64,000 nt of DNA from Flavobacterium hibisci (lineage in GTDB: Bacteria > Bacteroidota > Bacteroidia > Flavobacteriales > Flavobacteriaceae). The stretch lies in assembly GCF_020026925.1 (NCBI RefSeq), contig NZ_JAIQDW010000002.1, positions 186,001-250,000 on the forward strand, in the 5' to 3' direction. Both the position numbers and the translations under genes were made by a program. Within the stretch, counting starts at the first letter, position 1. Each line of letters opens with the position of its first letter. Under the pieces are notes generated by a model. That model had not been told where the DNA came from and searched no databases. It saw nothing but the letters and a program-made list of their open reading frames with translations. Positions 54,810 to 63,367 of the stretch are shown in pieces.

Positions 54810-56219
54810 TTAATAAATTATAACCAAAGTCCTGTCATCATGATTTCCAGGACTCCAAAAATCCATCCAAGTAGAAAGCTGCCGTGCTATATCTGAATCA
54901 TTTTGAAAATCAACTTTGGCATTATCGTCATTATTTCCATTTAAATCGGAGAAAAACTCCTGCCATTTTTCAATTTTTTCGAGATTAGCTTCGACAACAA
55001 ACTTCGGATCGTAAATTCCGTCTGTCATTAACATCAAATACGAAAAATCATCCACTAATTTAAAACCAAAACGTGATGCATATTTTTCATTTTGAAAAAT
55101 TTCCGGCATTGTAATAAATCGTGTTCCGCCGCAAAATTCGCCAACATCTATAGTATTCATCAATGTCACTGACGTCAGGTCTTTGTTTACTAAAGCAATT
55201 GGACAATCACCGACTCCAAAAGTCAAAACTACATAACCAAACTCATATTTTTTTACTAAAGCAAAAATTAATGTAGCGTGAAATTTATTTACTTCTTCGT
55301 CAATATTTTTAGCAAACTCTTCTATTTTTTGATTGACAAAATGAGCCGCTTTCGATAAACGGTCATAAACCAAATGATTTATTTTTGTTATCGATTCTTC
55401 GTCTGTTTTATTGTGATAATTATAAAGCAGTTCGTCGAATTCATTTAGATTTTCTTTTTCTAAATTTTCTTCAAAATACTGAACAACAGTTTCACAAGCT
55501 AATTTTGAACCTCTTCTGGATAAAGAAGCAGAACCGGCTCCATCTGAAACGGCTATAATACTCCAGCCGTTTGAGAAATTAGCAACGGTAAAATCGTCTT
55601 CCCTAAATGCACCGACATTGGCATGACTTCTTCCTCTTTTGGAAACGGCAACCATTTTTTTATCTAAAAATCTATCCGAAATCGCTTCAATATCTTTTTT
55701 ACTGAATGGAGCTGCTGCATCACTTTCAATGTTTTTCCACAATGATTTCGGGTCTGGATTGATAATAAGCGTGATGATTTTCTCGTTTAGCGGAGATTCT
55801 TCAACATCTTCATTGATCTTTATTTTGAAAAGGAATCTTATTTTTAAATCACCATTAACTTTAGGAATTCCGTGAATGATTTTTTTGTCAGTATCAAATA
55901 TAAGCCCTGTATCTTCTAGGTTTTTAATTTCGTAAAAAACAACATCCTGCCATTCTAATTGCTCAAAATCAATTTTTGCTTCATATGTTTTATTGACAGT
56001 TCCGTTTGGCAGAAAAACAGACTGATTTATAATGTCATCAATTCGATTTTTCAACTTCCAATTATTCATAATCATCTGCTGTTTTTCCTTAATTAATTTT
56101 ACTGCATTAATATTTGATTCATTATGGATAAAATCCTCAAAAAGATGCTGTTTACTTTCTGGGATATCTACTTTATTTTGAGATAAAAAGGATTGAAGAT
56201 ATCTTTTGGTCTCTTCCAT
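54810..56219 (-). CDS. PP2C-type protein phosphatase with N-terminal Ig-like domain
   Basis: This 469-aa cytoplasmic protein should remove phosphate added by the neighbouring kinase. PP2C motifs are visible as NVGAFREDDF (201-210), AVSDGAGSASLSRRGS (223-238) and LMTDGIYDPKF. An N-terminal region of about 180 residues precedes the catalytic domain. It has a helical segment (1-60) and a beta-rich stretch with GLIFDTDKKIIHGIPKVNGD, resembling the putative Ig (PIG) fold usually found in extracellular proteins. That domain may bring partner proteins together. It is 8 bp downstream of the vWA gene and 3 bp upstream of the kinase gene, so the three probably form one complex. Confidence 0.88.
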   Translation of the reverse strand: MEETKRYLQSFLSQNKVDIPESKQHLFEDFIHNESNINAVKLIKEKQQMIMNNWKLKNRIDDIINQSVFLPNGTVNKTYEAKIDFEQLEWQDVVFYEIKNLEDTGLIFDTDKKIIHGIPKVNGDLKIRFLFKIKINEDVEESPLNEKIITLIINPDPKSLWKNIESDAAAPFSKKDIEAISDRFLDKKMVAVSKRGRSHANVGAFREDDFTVANFSNGWSIIAVSDGAGSASLSRRGSKLACETVVQYFEENLEKENLNEFDELLYNYHNKTDEESITKINHLVYDRLSKAAHFVNQKIEEFAKNIDEEVNKFHATLIFALVKKYEFGYVVLTFGVGDCPIALVNKDLTSVTLMNTIDVGEFCGGTRFITMPEIFQNEKYASRFGFKLVDDFSYLMLMTDGIYDPKFVVEANLEKIEKWQEFFSDLNGNNDDNAKVDFQNDSDIARQLSTWMDFWSPGNHDDRTLVIIY

Positions 56220-56227
56220 AATAAATA

Positions 56228-57280
56228 TTACCCTTGTGTTCTATTTACATCAAAACCGCCTTCACCACAGCCATAAGAACCTTGATTGTTACACCAAGGA
56301 CAAGTACTGATTTCTTCATCTCCAATACAATGTATTTTTTCACAAATACAAACAGCAAATGCAATTTGATTACCGCAGCATGGGCAAGTCGGACCTCCAA
56401 TAAGTTCTTCTGTATTAACTTTGGTATTGAAATTAGTAGTGTCTGCCAATTCAAAATAAGAATTATCAACCTGATAAGCGCCTACAAGTTTATAATTTTT
56501 TGAAGCCAGCTCTACACCTGCATAAATTGACGGCGCAAGTGTTTTGCGATACTTCATTAAATAGGGTCTTTTGGTATTTTGACATTTTCCGTTTAAAACC
56601 ACATAATTATCATCAACATATTGTTTGATTGGCTCTGTCTTGGTCAAATCTATTTTAGAAAGTGTTTCGCCGTCTAATTTTGCCAATTCAAAACCAGACG
56701 AATTATTTTCAACGCTAATGCTGCTGGTTTTTATAGAATCTGTAACCCATCTAAAAAACTCTTTGTATGACTGTGCGTTAGTATTTTTAAAATGAAGTAC
56801 GTTTTCTGTCAGTTCTCCAAGCAATTGATTGTCTGTTTCGTTTCCAAATGAAACTGCAATTAAATTTGCTGTTCGCTGCCAATTATTTTTCCACTCATTT
56901 ATTGCTGCTTTTGTATCATCTGTCGGAACCCCGTCTGTAAATAAAAACACAATTGGTTTCCAATCTCCTTTTACTTCATAAGTCGTTTTTACAATATTAT
57001 TTCTTAATTCGAACATTAAGTGTCCTAGACCTTTACTCAAAGATGTACCGCTTCCGATAGGGAATTTCGGAGGATAAAAACTAACTATTTCTTGTAACGG
57101 AACTAATGTTTTGGGCTGACCTGCAAAAACGATAATCGACACAAAAACAGTTTCTAAAGCATGCGGATCTGTTTTTAACGCCTGAATTATAGCGGCTAAT
57201 CCTTCTTCAACTTGCTGAATTGGTTCGCCAACCATCGATTCTGAAATATCAATTAAAAAATATATAGGTAGTCTTCTCAT
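56228..57280 (-). CDS. TerY-type vWA protein with C-terminal zinc-binding cysteines
   Basis: This 350-aa protein has an N-terminal von Willebrand A domain with a MIDAS motif DISES (11-15) and a conserved FLFTDGVPTDD loop, binding a divalent metal and partner proteins. A beta-rich middle segment follows. The C-terminus holds a Cys-rich region (CPCCGNQ, VCICEKIHC, CPWCNNQGSYGCGEGG) that looks like one or two zinc ribbons. This is the zinc-ribbon version of TerY seen in triads with a PP2C phosphatase and kinase. It probably acts as a scaffold that recruits substrates to them. It lies 66 bp after the shorter vWA gene. Confidence 0.9.
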   Translation of the reverse strand: MRRLPIYFLIDISESMVGEPIQQVEEGLAAIIQALKTDPHALETVFVSIIVFAGQPKTLVPLQEIVSFYPPKFPIGSGTSLSKGLGHLMFELRNNIVKTTYEVKGDWKPIVFLFTDGVPTDDTKAAINEWKNNWQRTANLIAVSFGNETDNQLLGELTENVLHFKNTNAQSYKEFFRWVTDSIKTSSISVENNSSGFELAKLDGETLSKIDLTKTEPIKQYVDDNYVVLNGKCQNTKRPYLMKYRKTLAPSIYAGVELASKNYKLVGAYQVDNSYFELADTTNFNTKVNTEELIGGPTCPCCGNQIAFAVCICEKIHCIGDEEISTCPWCNNQGSYGCGEGGFDVNRTQG

Positions 57281-57346
57281 TTTAAAGGAGTTTTAAAGAG
57301 CTTAGAGATAAAGAAAATTTTTATGAAATTACGTTGTTTTTTAAAA

Positions 57347-57982
57347 TTAAATCACGACAGTAATTTCGCTCGGCGGTGGCGGCAGTGTTACGTTTTCTCC
57401 TGTTCCCTGACTTTTGTTTCCTTGTTCGATTGTTTCAGAGACCCATTTAAAAAACTGCTTCAATGTAGAACTATCAGCAGAATCCAGATGTACCACATTA
57501 TCTGTAAGTTCTTTAAGAATACTATCGTTTGCCATATGACCAGCAGCACAGCCCACGACAGCACCAAAATCCTGCGCTTTTATTTCTACAATTTTCTCTC
57601 TATATAACTGAATATCCGAAGGTTTTCCGTCCGTAAAAACAAAAAGTAAAGGTTTCCAGTCTCCTTTTTGGGTTGGAGAACTTTTTATCACTTCATTTTT
57701 AACTTTTTGAAGTACAAATTCTAATCCTGCACCAGTATTGGTCGGACCACTCTGTGGACAGGTTATTTCTGGAAGTTGAAAATGAACCAATTCTGTCAAA
57801 GGCACAATTTCTTTTACTTCTCTGTCAAAAGTTATAATACTGATCCATAACGAATCTAGGGCTTGTGCATCTGAGCGTAATGTATTAATCATACCGCTCA
57901 GAGCATTATTAAGCGCTTGTATAGGTTCGCCGTACATGGAACCAGACGTGTCTAATAAAAAATATACTGGTAGTCTTCTCAT
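57347..57982 (-). CDS. terY: TerY-type vWA domain protein
   Basis: This 211-aa vWA protein has the MIDAS motif DTSGSM (11-16) and FVFTDGKPSD. I choose the ATG at 57982 (MRRLPVYFLL), which matches the start of its paralogue MRRLPIYFLI; the frame extending to 57994 begins at a TTG and adds four residues. The C-terminus is short and Pro-rich (LPPPPSEITVVI), without the zinc-binding cysteines of its neighbour. It resembles classical TerY. Two vWA genes in a row suggest a duplication followed by gain or loss of the ribbon. Confidence 0.92.
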   Translation of the reverse strand: MRRLPVYFLLDTSGSMYGEPIQALNNALSGMINTLRSDAQALDSLWISIITFDREVKEIVPLTELVHFQLPEITCPQSGPTNTGAGLEFVLQKVKNEVIKSSPTQKGDWKPLLFVFTDGKPSDIQLYREKIVEIKAQDFGAVVGCAAGHMANDSILKELTDNVVHLDSADSSTLKQFFKWVSETIEQGNKSQGTGENVTLPPPPSEITVVI

Positions 57983-58052
57983 ATAACCTTGCAAAAATGA
58001 TTGATAGAATTACAAAAATTTAAACGGTAACAAATACAAAAGCGAATTGCAA

Positions 58053-58712
58053 TTATAGGTAGGATTCTACAATTTTATGAATTGTTTGTCCTAAAAAGGT
58101 ATCATCTGTAGGATCTCCAATTGCGCTGAATTTCCATTCCCCATTACGTTTGTATAATTTCCCCATAATAATAGAACGTTTGTTTACATACTGCGCTTCA
58201 GCCGAAACATTGTAAGAGGCAAATTCTGAAGTTACTTTTGTCGGCGTTCCTTCGTACATTCTGATTTTTGCATACGGAATTTGAGAGAAATCTTCTTTTC
58301 CTGCATTGTTTAAAAAGAAAAATATCTGGCTTACTTTGGCATCAACTTTAGAAAGGTCAACAGTAATAATTTCATTATCCAAACCATCGTCTCCTCCGGT
58401 ATCTCCGGCAAGATCATCTCCGGTGTGCTTTAGAGCATTGTCAACAGTTATCAATTTACCTTTTGGCAAACCAAATTGCTGCAAAACTTCGGCTCTGTAC
58501 AATGGAGAATATAAATGGTCACAAAGTTTGTTTTGGTCATCAATAAGTACACAGCTTAAATCTAAGTCTACTTCTGTAACATTTTTTGATAATCCTAAAA
58601 AACCTTTTGTTTCAATTGCGCCCCAGTTTACACCGACGCAAAAATTGGTTAATGTTTCACCGCTTGATTTTCGCAAATCAATTTTTTGTCCTTTGGTTAA
58701 GTTAATTGCCAT
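58053..58712 (-). CDS. TerD family protein (TerZ-like), copy 2
   Basis: This 219-aa cytoplasmic TerD-domain protein should bind calcium and associate with the membrane complex. I choose the ATG at 58712 (MAINLTKGQKIDL), the shared start of all four TerD paralogues here; a start at 58721 adds MKS. Motifs are VGVNWGAI, the acidic HTGDDLAGDTGGDDGLDNE loop and LYKRNGEWKFSAIGDPTDD. It is closest in layout to the 202-aa TerZ-like protein at 61389 but has a 17-residue insert near residues 65-85. It follows a shorter TerD-type gene, repeating the order seen upstream. Confidence 0.92.
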   Translation of the reverse strand: MAINLTKGQKIDLRKSSGETLTNFCVGVNWGAIETKGFLGLSKNVTEVDLDLSCVLIDDQNKLCDHLYSPLYRAEVLQQFGLPKGKLITVDNALKHTGDDLAGDTGGDDGLDNEIITVDLSKVDAKVSQIFFFLNNAGKEDFSQIPYAKIRMYEGTPTKVTSEFASYNVSAEAQYVNKRSIIMGKLYKRNGEWKFSAIGDPTDDTFLGQTIHKIVESYL

Positions 58713-58732
58713 ACTTTTCAATTGGTTTTAAA

Positions 58733-59284
58733 TTAGTTATATTTATTCAAATAATCTTGTAAGCCACCTTTCATTCCTATACCAACAGCTTCAAATTTCC
58801 ATTCGTTATTTCTTTTGTAAATTCTTCCAAATTCTACTGCTGTCTCGATAGAAAAATCTTCATCCAATTCATACTTAACCAATTCAGTATTTGTCTGATC
58901 CAGAATTCTGATGAATGAATTTCTGATCTGTCCAAAATTCTGTCTTTTTGTATCTGCCTGATGAATCGTTACCACAAAAGAAATTTCGTGAACATCCGGA
59001 GAGATTAAAGATAAATCAATCTGGATTTTTTCATCATCTCCGTCACCATCACCGGTTAAATTATCTCCTGTATGAACTACAGCCCCATCAGGTGATTTTA
59101 AATTATTATAATAAACAAAATGGTTATCATTCGGAATTTTTCCGTTTGCACCAACTAAAAATACTGAAGCATCCACATCAAAACTTGAACCCGTGTTACT
59201 TGAATTACTATCCCATCCAAGACCTACTGTAAACTTTGGTGCATCAATACTTTGTCTTTGTCCTTTTTCTAAGTTAATTGCCAT
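58733..59284 (-). CDS. terD: TerD family protein (TerD/TerE-like), copy 2
   Basis: This 183-aa classical TerD protein has GLGWDSNSSNTGSSFDVDAS near the N-terminus and the calcium-binding loop HTGDNLTGDGDGDDEKIQID. The core is NFGQIRNSFIRI, with the C-terminal FGRIYKRNNEWKFEA and GMKGGLQDYLNKYN. It is a very close paralogue of the protein at 62001 (same C-terminal GMKGGL-DYLNKYN), pointing to an in-operon duplication. TerD proteins are cytosolic calcium-binding components of Ter stress responses. Confidence 0.94.
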   Translation of the reverse strand: MAINLEKGQRQSIDAPKFTVGLGWDSNSSNTGSSFDVDASVFLVGANGKIPNDNHFVYYNNLKSPDGAVVHTGDNLTGDGDGDDEKIQIDLSLISPDVHEISFVVTIHQADTKRQNFGQIRNSFIRILDQTNTELVKYELDEDFSIETAVEFGRIYKRNNEWKFEAVGIGMKGGLQDYLNKYN

Positions 59285-59293
59285 TTTATATCT

Positions 59294-60262
59294 TTAATTA
59301 ATATTTATATTCAACATTGTTTTTAAAATATTGGTTTGTTCATCAACATTTTGGAGTTCTTCCAGAAAATCTACCGATGAAATTTTTTCATGATATTCCT
59401 TTAATACTTCTAAAACATTTTCGGGCAGTGTTGTTTTTATGACACTTAGTTCCCGCTTCAGTTCAGCATTTTTATTTTTCAGACTTCTTATAATTTCTTC
59501 TTTTGCGGATCCGTTTTTCGAAATATCAATATCTTTTGCAACTTCTTCGTTCAAAAAATAAAATGATTTTTCATTGGCTACAAAAACAAATTTATCGTTA
59601 GAATCCCTAAACTCATAAACCTCAATTATTTCATTATTACAAACCAGTCCGCAGGAAAACTTAATTTTAAAATTCAGGATATTCAAACGTCCCAGAAGTT
59701 TTTTTTCAAATCTCGCATATGGATTTTCATACACGCTTTTATTCAGCTGCGACAGTTTTTCGTACTGTTCAATTGTAATTTCCCTGTAATATTCTGCCTG
59801 AACACTTTGAGAAAAAGTGATTATATCATTCCAATTGAAAAAAACATCTTTTTCAGAAACAAACAACTGATAGAGTTCTTCTATCTTTCTGGACATATTT
59901 TGAGCATGCAGCTGCATTTGTCTGGCAAACTTACTCTCTCCTATTTCCAGTTTTAATTTTGATAAAATATCTTCATTAATATATATTTCATCGCTGATTA
60001 AAACATACTGCTGTTCTTTTGATTTTTTGATTTTTTGAAACAGATCAATAAGACTGCTTGTAAACTGAATATGAAAGAGCTCTAATTTATTAATATCTAA
60101 TATTCGGTTCTTTTCAAAAAGAGTATGAATGATTTTTGTCCTTACCAAAATCCCGATAAGATCCTTGTGGTTAAAGAAATTGGATAACAATTCTAAAACC
60201 ACAAGTTTTCTGTTACTGTCTTTTATTATTTGAAGATATCTCTCTTCTTCTTCCTCCTGCAT
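59294..60262 (-). CDS. Unknown Ter-operon protein with C-terminal coiled coil
   Basis: I do not recognise this 322-aa soluble protein. It begins with an acidic run (MQEEEEERYLQ), is largely helical, and has a central beta-rich stretch (about 190-240, ILNFKIKFSCGLVCNN; FVFVANEKSFYFLNEE). It ends with a probable coiled coil (about 255-300, EEIIRSLKNKNAELKREL). No transmembrane segment or catalytic motif is visible. It lies between TelA and the second TerD pair in a tight operon (9 bp and 35 bp gaps). It is likely a structural or adaptor partner of TelA, which is also helical, but that is inference. Confidence 0.75.
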   Translation of the reverse strand: MQEEEEERYLQIIKDSNRKLVVLELLSNFFNHKDLIGILVRTKIIHTLFEKNRILDINKLELFHIQFTSSLIDLFQKIKKSKEQQYVLISDEIYINEDILSKLKLEIGESKFARQMQLHAQNMSRKIEELYQLFVSEKDVFFNWNDIITFSQSVQAEYYREITIEQYEKLSQLNKSVYENPYARFEKKLLGRLNILNFKIKFSCGLVCNNEIIEVYEFRDSNDKFVFVANEKSFYFLNEEVAKDIDISKNGSAKEEIIRSLKNKNAELKRELSVIKTTLPENVLEVLKEYHEKISSVDFLEELQNVDEQTNILKTMLNININ

Positions 60263-60297
60263 TTATCTAATTTCCAATATTCAATTTGTGTAAATTT

Positions 60298-61386
60298 TTA
60301 GCTTACAACGCCTTTTTTCAATTCTTGTTCGAGACTTTGTAAACCTGCGTCCAGCTGTCTTCTGGTTTCTGTACCCTGATCGTGAATTTGTTTTACTTCT
60401 GTCAAAGTATCGATCAAAGATTTTGTTGTCATCTTCAACGTTTCAAGAGAAACAATGGTATTTTCGTTTTCTCTGGCAACTTCAATACTGTTTTGTTTCA
60501 GCATTTCTGCATTTTTCTGTAAAATAGTATTGGTTGTTTCAGAAACTCTTCTCTGAACTTCAATATTCTGTTTTTGTCTTTGTAAAGCTACAGCTAGCGT
60601 AAGCTGATTTTTCCATACCGGCATTGTAGTAGTCAAAATCGACTGTGCTTTCTCTGCAATAGAAGTATTATTGTTTTGTACAACTCTAATCTGAGCTAAA
60701 GACTGCAGCATAATAAAACGAACAATTTTCATATCGGCAAGACGTTTGTCTAAACGATTAATGAAAGTTCTTTTATCAGAAATTTGATAATCCTGATATT
60801 GTGCGCTGTTTGCTTCCATTACAGCAAGTTCTTCATTCAATTCTTTAAATCGAATTTGTCCTGCAATAATGTGTTTCTCCATTTCTTTGATCAGATTCAC
60901 ATTCCCATCAAACATAGTCTGAAGCGCGCTGTTATCTTTCACAGAATTAATCATTCCGGCTTTTACCTTATTACTGATTTTTTCAATATTAACCGTAATT
61001 CGGTCATATTCCTGGAATAATTTTTTTACATCAGTAATTAACTTATTCAGTAATGGAATTTTAGAAATGAATCTCTTAAATGGACCTTGGTCTAACTGAT
61101 CAACATCTACATAATTTAATTCTGTAAGCAGATCGTTGATCAAAGTTCCAACTTCGCCAGAATTATATGTTCTGACATTGGTTAAGAAAGTATCACTTTG
61201 TTTTGCAATAGAGTTTTGAATTTCGGCACCATAATTCAGAATTGAATTGGCGTCGTTCTCATTCAATTGATTCGAAATAGATTTGTAATTGTTTACATCA
61301 GCTTCAGTAATAGAAGCTAAATTTACATTTCCATCTTTGTCAATCAATGCATTATTTTCCTGAGTAATCAATTGATTTTCTGACAT
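60298..61386 (-). CDS. telA: TelA/KlaA family toxic-anion resistance protein
   Basis: This 362-aa cytoplasmic, almost entirely helical protein matches the TelA family. Characteristic segments include GPFKRFISKIPLLNKL (about 102-117), IRFKELNEELAVMEAN and MPVWKNQLTLAVALQRQ (about 255-272), followed by a long C-terminal helix ending LQSLEQELKKG. TelA-family proteins accompany TerD and TerC in tellurite resistance and envelope or phage stress responses; the mechanism is not known. The start lies 2 bp after the TerZ-like gene stop, so the genes are translationally linked. Confidence 0.93.
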   Translation of the reverse strand: MSENQLITQENNALIDKDGNVNLASITEADVNNYKSISNQLNENDANSILNYGAEIQNSIAKQSDTFLTNVRTYNSGEVGTLINDLLTELNYVDVDQLDQGPFKRFISKIPLLNKLITDVKKLFQEYDRITVNIEKISNKVKAGMINSVKDNSALQTMFDGNVNLIKEMEKHIIAGQIRFKELNEELAVMEANSAQYQDYQISDKRTFINRLDKRLADMKIVRFIMLQSLAQIRVVQNNNTSIAEKAQSILTTTMPVWKNQLTLAVALQRQKQNIEVQRRVSETTNTILQKNAEMLKQNSIEVARENENTIVSLETLKMTTKSLIDTLTEVKQIHDQGTETRRQLDAGLQSLEQELKKGVVS

Positions 61387-61388
61387 GA

Positions 61389-61997
61389 CTATAAATGATT
61401 CTGTTGAATTGTAACGATTGTCTGCTCCAGTTTTTTATCGTTTGTAGGTACTCCGACAGCGCTAAATTTCCATTCGTCGTTTCTCTTATAAAAGACACCC
61501 AAAACCATAGAAACATTTCCGGCAAAAGTAGCATCATTGGCAATATCAAAACGTGCAAATTCCTGAGTTACTTTTGTTGGGGTTCCTTCATAAATACGAA
61601 TAGAAGCAAATGGGATGTCTTTAAAATCCTGACCTCTAAAACTGTTTATAAAAAATGCAACGTGATTTGCGGCTGGGGTTAATTGTGAAAAGTCTAAAGT
61701 GATTACTTCATTATCCAAACCGTCATCTCCATTTAAATCTCCTGTCAAATCATCTCCACTGTGTTTAATAGCACGATCGTTCGAAATTAATTTTCTAAAG
61801 TTTACCGAATCAATATGATTTTTTTTATCATCATAAACCGCACAGCTTGCATCTAAATCTACGGCTTCTTTTTTTGTACCAAAGAACCCCTTTTTTTCGA
61901 TTGCTCCCCAGTTTACTCCAACACAAATGTTTTGTAATTTTGTACCGTTACTTTTTTCAAGATTTATACGTTGTCCTTTTTCTAGATTAATTGCCAT
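61389..61997 (-). CDS. TerD family protein (TerZ-like), copy 1
   Basis: This 202-aa TerD-domain protein has the start MAINLEKGQRINLEKSNGTK, VGVNWGAIEKKGFF, and the calcium loop HSGDDLTGDLNGDDGLDNE. The C-terminal half includes FRGQDFKDIPFASIRIYEGT and FYKRNDEWKFSAVGVPTND. Compared with classical TerD it shows the longer N-terminal half and IxIYEGTPTKV strand of the TerZ-like branch. It forms a pair with the TerD at 62001 (3-bp gap), repeated downstream as 58733/58053. Confidence 0.93.
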   Translation of the reverse strand: MAINLEKGQRINLEKSNGTKLQNICVGVNWGAIEKKGFFGTKKEAVDLDASCAVYDDKKNHIDSVNFRKLISNDRAIKHSGDDLTGDLNGDDGLDNEVITLDFSQLTPAANHVAFFINSFRGQDFKDIPFASIRIYEGTPTKVTQEFARFDIANDATFAGNVSMVLGVFYKRNDEWKFSAVGVPTNDKKLEQTIVTIQQNHL

Positions 61998-62000
61998 ATC

Positions 62001-62555
62001 TTAGTTATATTTATTTAAGTAATCTTCTAATCCGCCTTTCATTCCAACGCCCATTGCTTCAAATTTCCATTGACCGTCTTTATTGTAAATCCTTCCAAAT
62101 TCAACCGCTGTTTCTATGGAGAAATCTTCTTCTAATTCATATTTAACCATTTCAGTATTATTGCTGTCGTCTACAATTCTAATGAATGAATTTCTAACCT
62201 GTCCGAAATTTTGTTTTCTGTTTACGGCATCATGAATGGTAACTACAACACAAATTTCTTTTACAGAAGGATTAATTTTAGTCAGATCAATTTTTACTTG
62301 TTCATCATCACCGTCACCATCACCTGTTAAGTTATCTCCCGTATGAATAACAGCTTCATCCGGAGATTTTAGATTATTGTAAAAAACAAAATGCGAATCA
62401 GATAATATTTTACCATTATCTCCCAGAATAAAAACAGAGGCGTCAAGATCAAAACTCGAACCTGTACTGCTGTTATTAGTATCCCATCCTAAACCAATAG
62501 TAAATTTTGGTGCATTTATATTTTCTCTTTGTCCTTTCTGCAAATTGATAGCCAT
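62001..62555 (-). CDS. terD: TerD family protein (TerD/TerE-like), copy 1
   Basis: This 184-aa classical TerD protein has the start MAINLQKGQRENINAPKF, GLGWDTNNSSTGSSFDLDAS, and the calcium loop HTGDNLTGDGDGDDEQVKID. The core is NFGQVRNSFIRIVDD, with the C-terminal GMKGGLEDYLNKYN. It is the first TerD gene in the operon, 3 bp after the phosphoribosyltransferase-like gene. Acidic loop residues (GDxxxGDGDGDD) are the expected calcium ligands. Confidence 0.94.
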   Translation of the reverse strand: MAINLQKGQRENINAPKFTIGLGWDTNNSSTGSSFDLDASVFILGDNGKILSDSHFVFYNNLKSPDEAVIHTGDNLTGDGDGDDEQVKIDLTKINPSVKEICVVVTIHDAVNRKQNFGQVRNSFIRIVDDSNNTEMVKYELEEDFSIETAVEFGRIYNKDGQWKFEAMGVGMKGGLEDYLNKYN

Positions 62556-62558
62556 AGT

Positions 62559-63365
62559 TTAATCTATTTTTATTACGTTAATATTCTTTTTATATTCTAA
62601 AATCTGATGGTAATTATTACTTATCGCAAGATGAAATAATTCGTTGCTTTTCTTTCTTGAAATATTAGATATCAAAAACGCAAATTGTTTATCATCAAGA
62701 CTTAAAATAAATTTTACGATGCGGGTATTGTATTGAAAATCTTCGCTGTTTACTATAGAAACAATATCTTCTACATTTTTTACTGCAAAATAATTGTAAT
62801 GATTTTCTATTTTTGGATGAATATCTTTGTTTATTAATTCTGCAAAATAAACAAATACAAAATCTCCCTTGACATCATATTGATCCAGGATTTTATTTAC
62901 AGTATGTTCATGACTGCCAGTTATTTTGATATCATCAACAAATATGCAAAGCTTACCTTCAATAAAATTACGGTCTATGTAATAGGTATCATTCGAAATT
63001 AATTTAACACGCTGTTCAAAATCCAGATTTCCATAATCTGTTACATAAGTTTGGTTCCTGTAAATTTTAGATTCAATGCAGGCTTTTTTACCATTTTTAA
63101 ACAAGAAGCTATTAAGCTCCTTTTTAAAATAGTAGCATAAGAAATTAGAAGCCGTTGGAATTGATAAATAAGGACTTGGCAGGATTACAATATCTTTTTC
63201 TGACAAGATTATATCTTTAAATTCCGCAACAAATCCATCAAAGAGCTCTTCTGCAAATTTCTCTGCGTAGAATTTATCTCCAAATTTAAACCGACTGTAT
63301 TCTGCTTCCTTAAAAGAGCAGTTGTCTTTTTCTGTTATTTTGTGTAAACTGTAACTTTTATTCAC
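62559..63365 (-). CDS. Phosphoribosyltransferase-like protein of Ter system
   Basis: This 268-aa protein carries the PRPP-binding motif of type I phosphoribosyltransferases, LCIFVDDIKITGSHEHT (139-155, acidic pair D144-D145). It also has an N-terminal strand/loop IVILPSPYLSIPTASN and a likely flexible loop TYVTDYGNLDFEQRV. It would join a base-like compound to PRPP or act in reverse. The start is a GTG at 63365, 2 bp after the HAD stop. PRTase and HAD genes are known next to Ter genes as part of a predicted nucleoside-like biosynthetic module. ATP-grasp or lyase partners, if any, would lie beyond the right edge. Confidence 0.83.
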   Translation of the reverse strand: MNKSYSLHKITEKDNCSFKEAEYSRFKFGDKFYAEKFAEELFDGFVAEFKDIILSEKDIVILPSPYLSIPTASNFLCYYFKKELNSFLFKNGKKACIESKIYRNQTYVTDYGNLDFEQRVKLISNDTYYIDRNFIEGKLCIFVDDIKITGSHEHTVNKILDQYDVKGDFVFVYFAELINKDIHPKIENHYNYFAVKNVEDIVSIVNSEDFQYNTRIVKFILSLDDKQFAFLISNISRKKSNELFHLAISNNYHQILEYKKNINVIKID

Positions 63366-63367
63366 TT

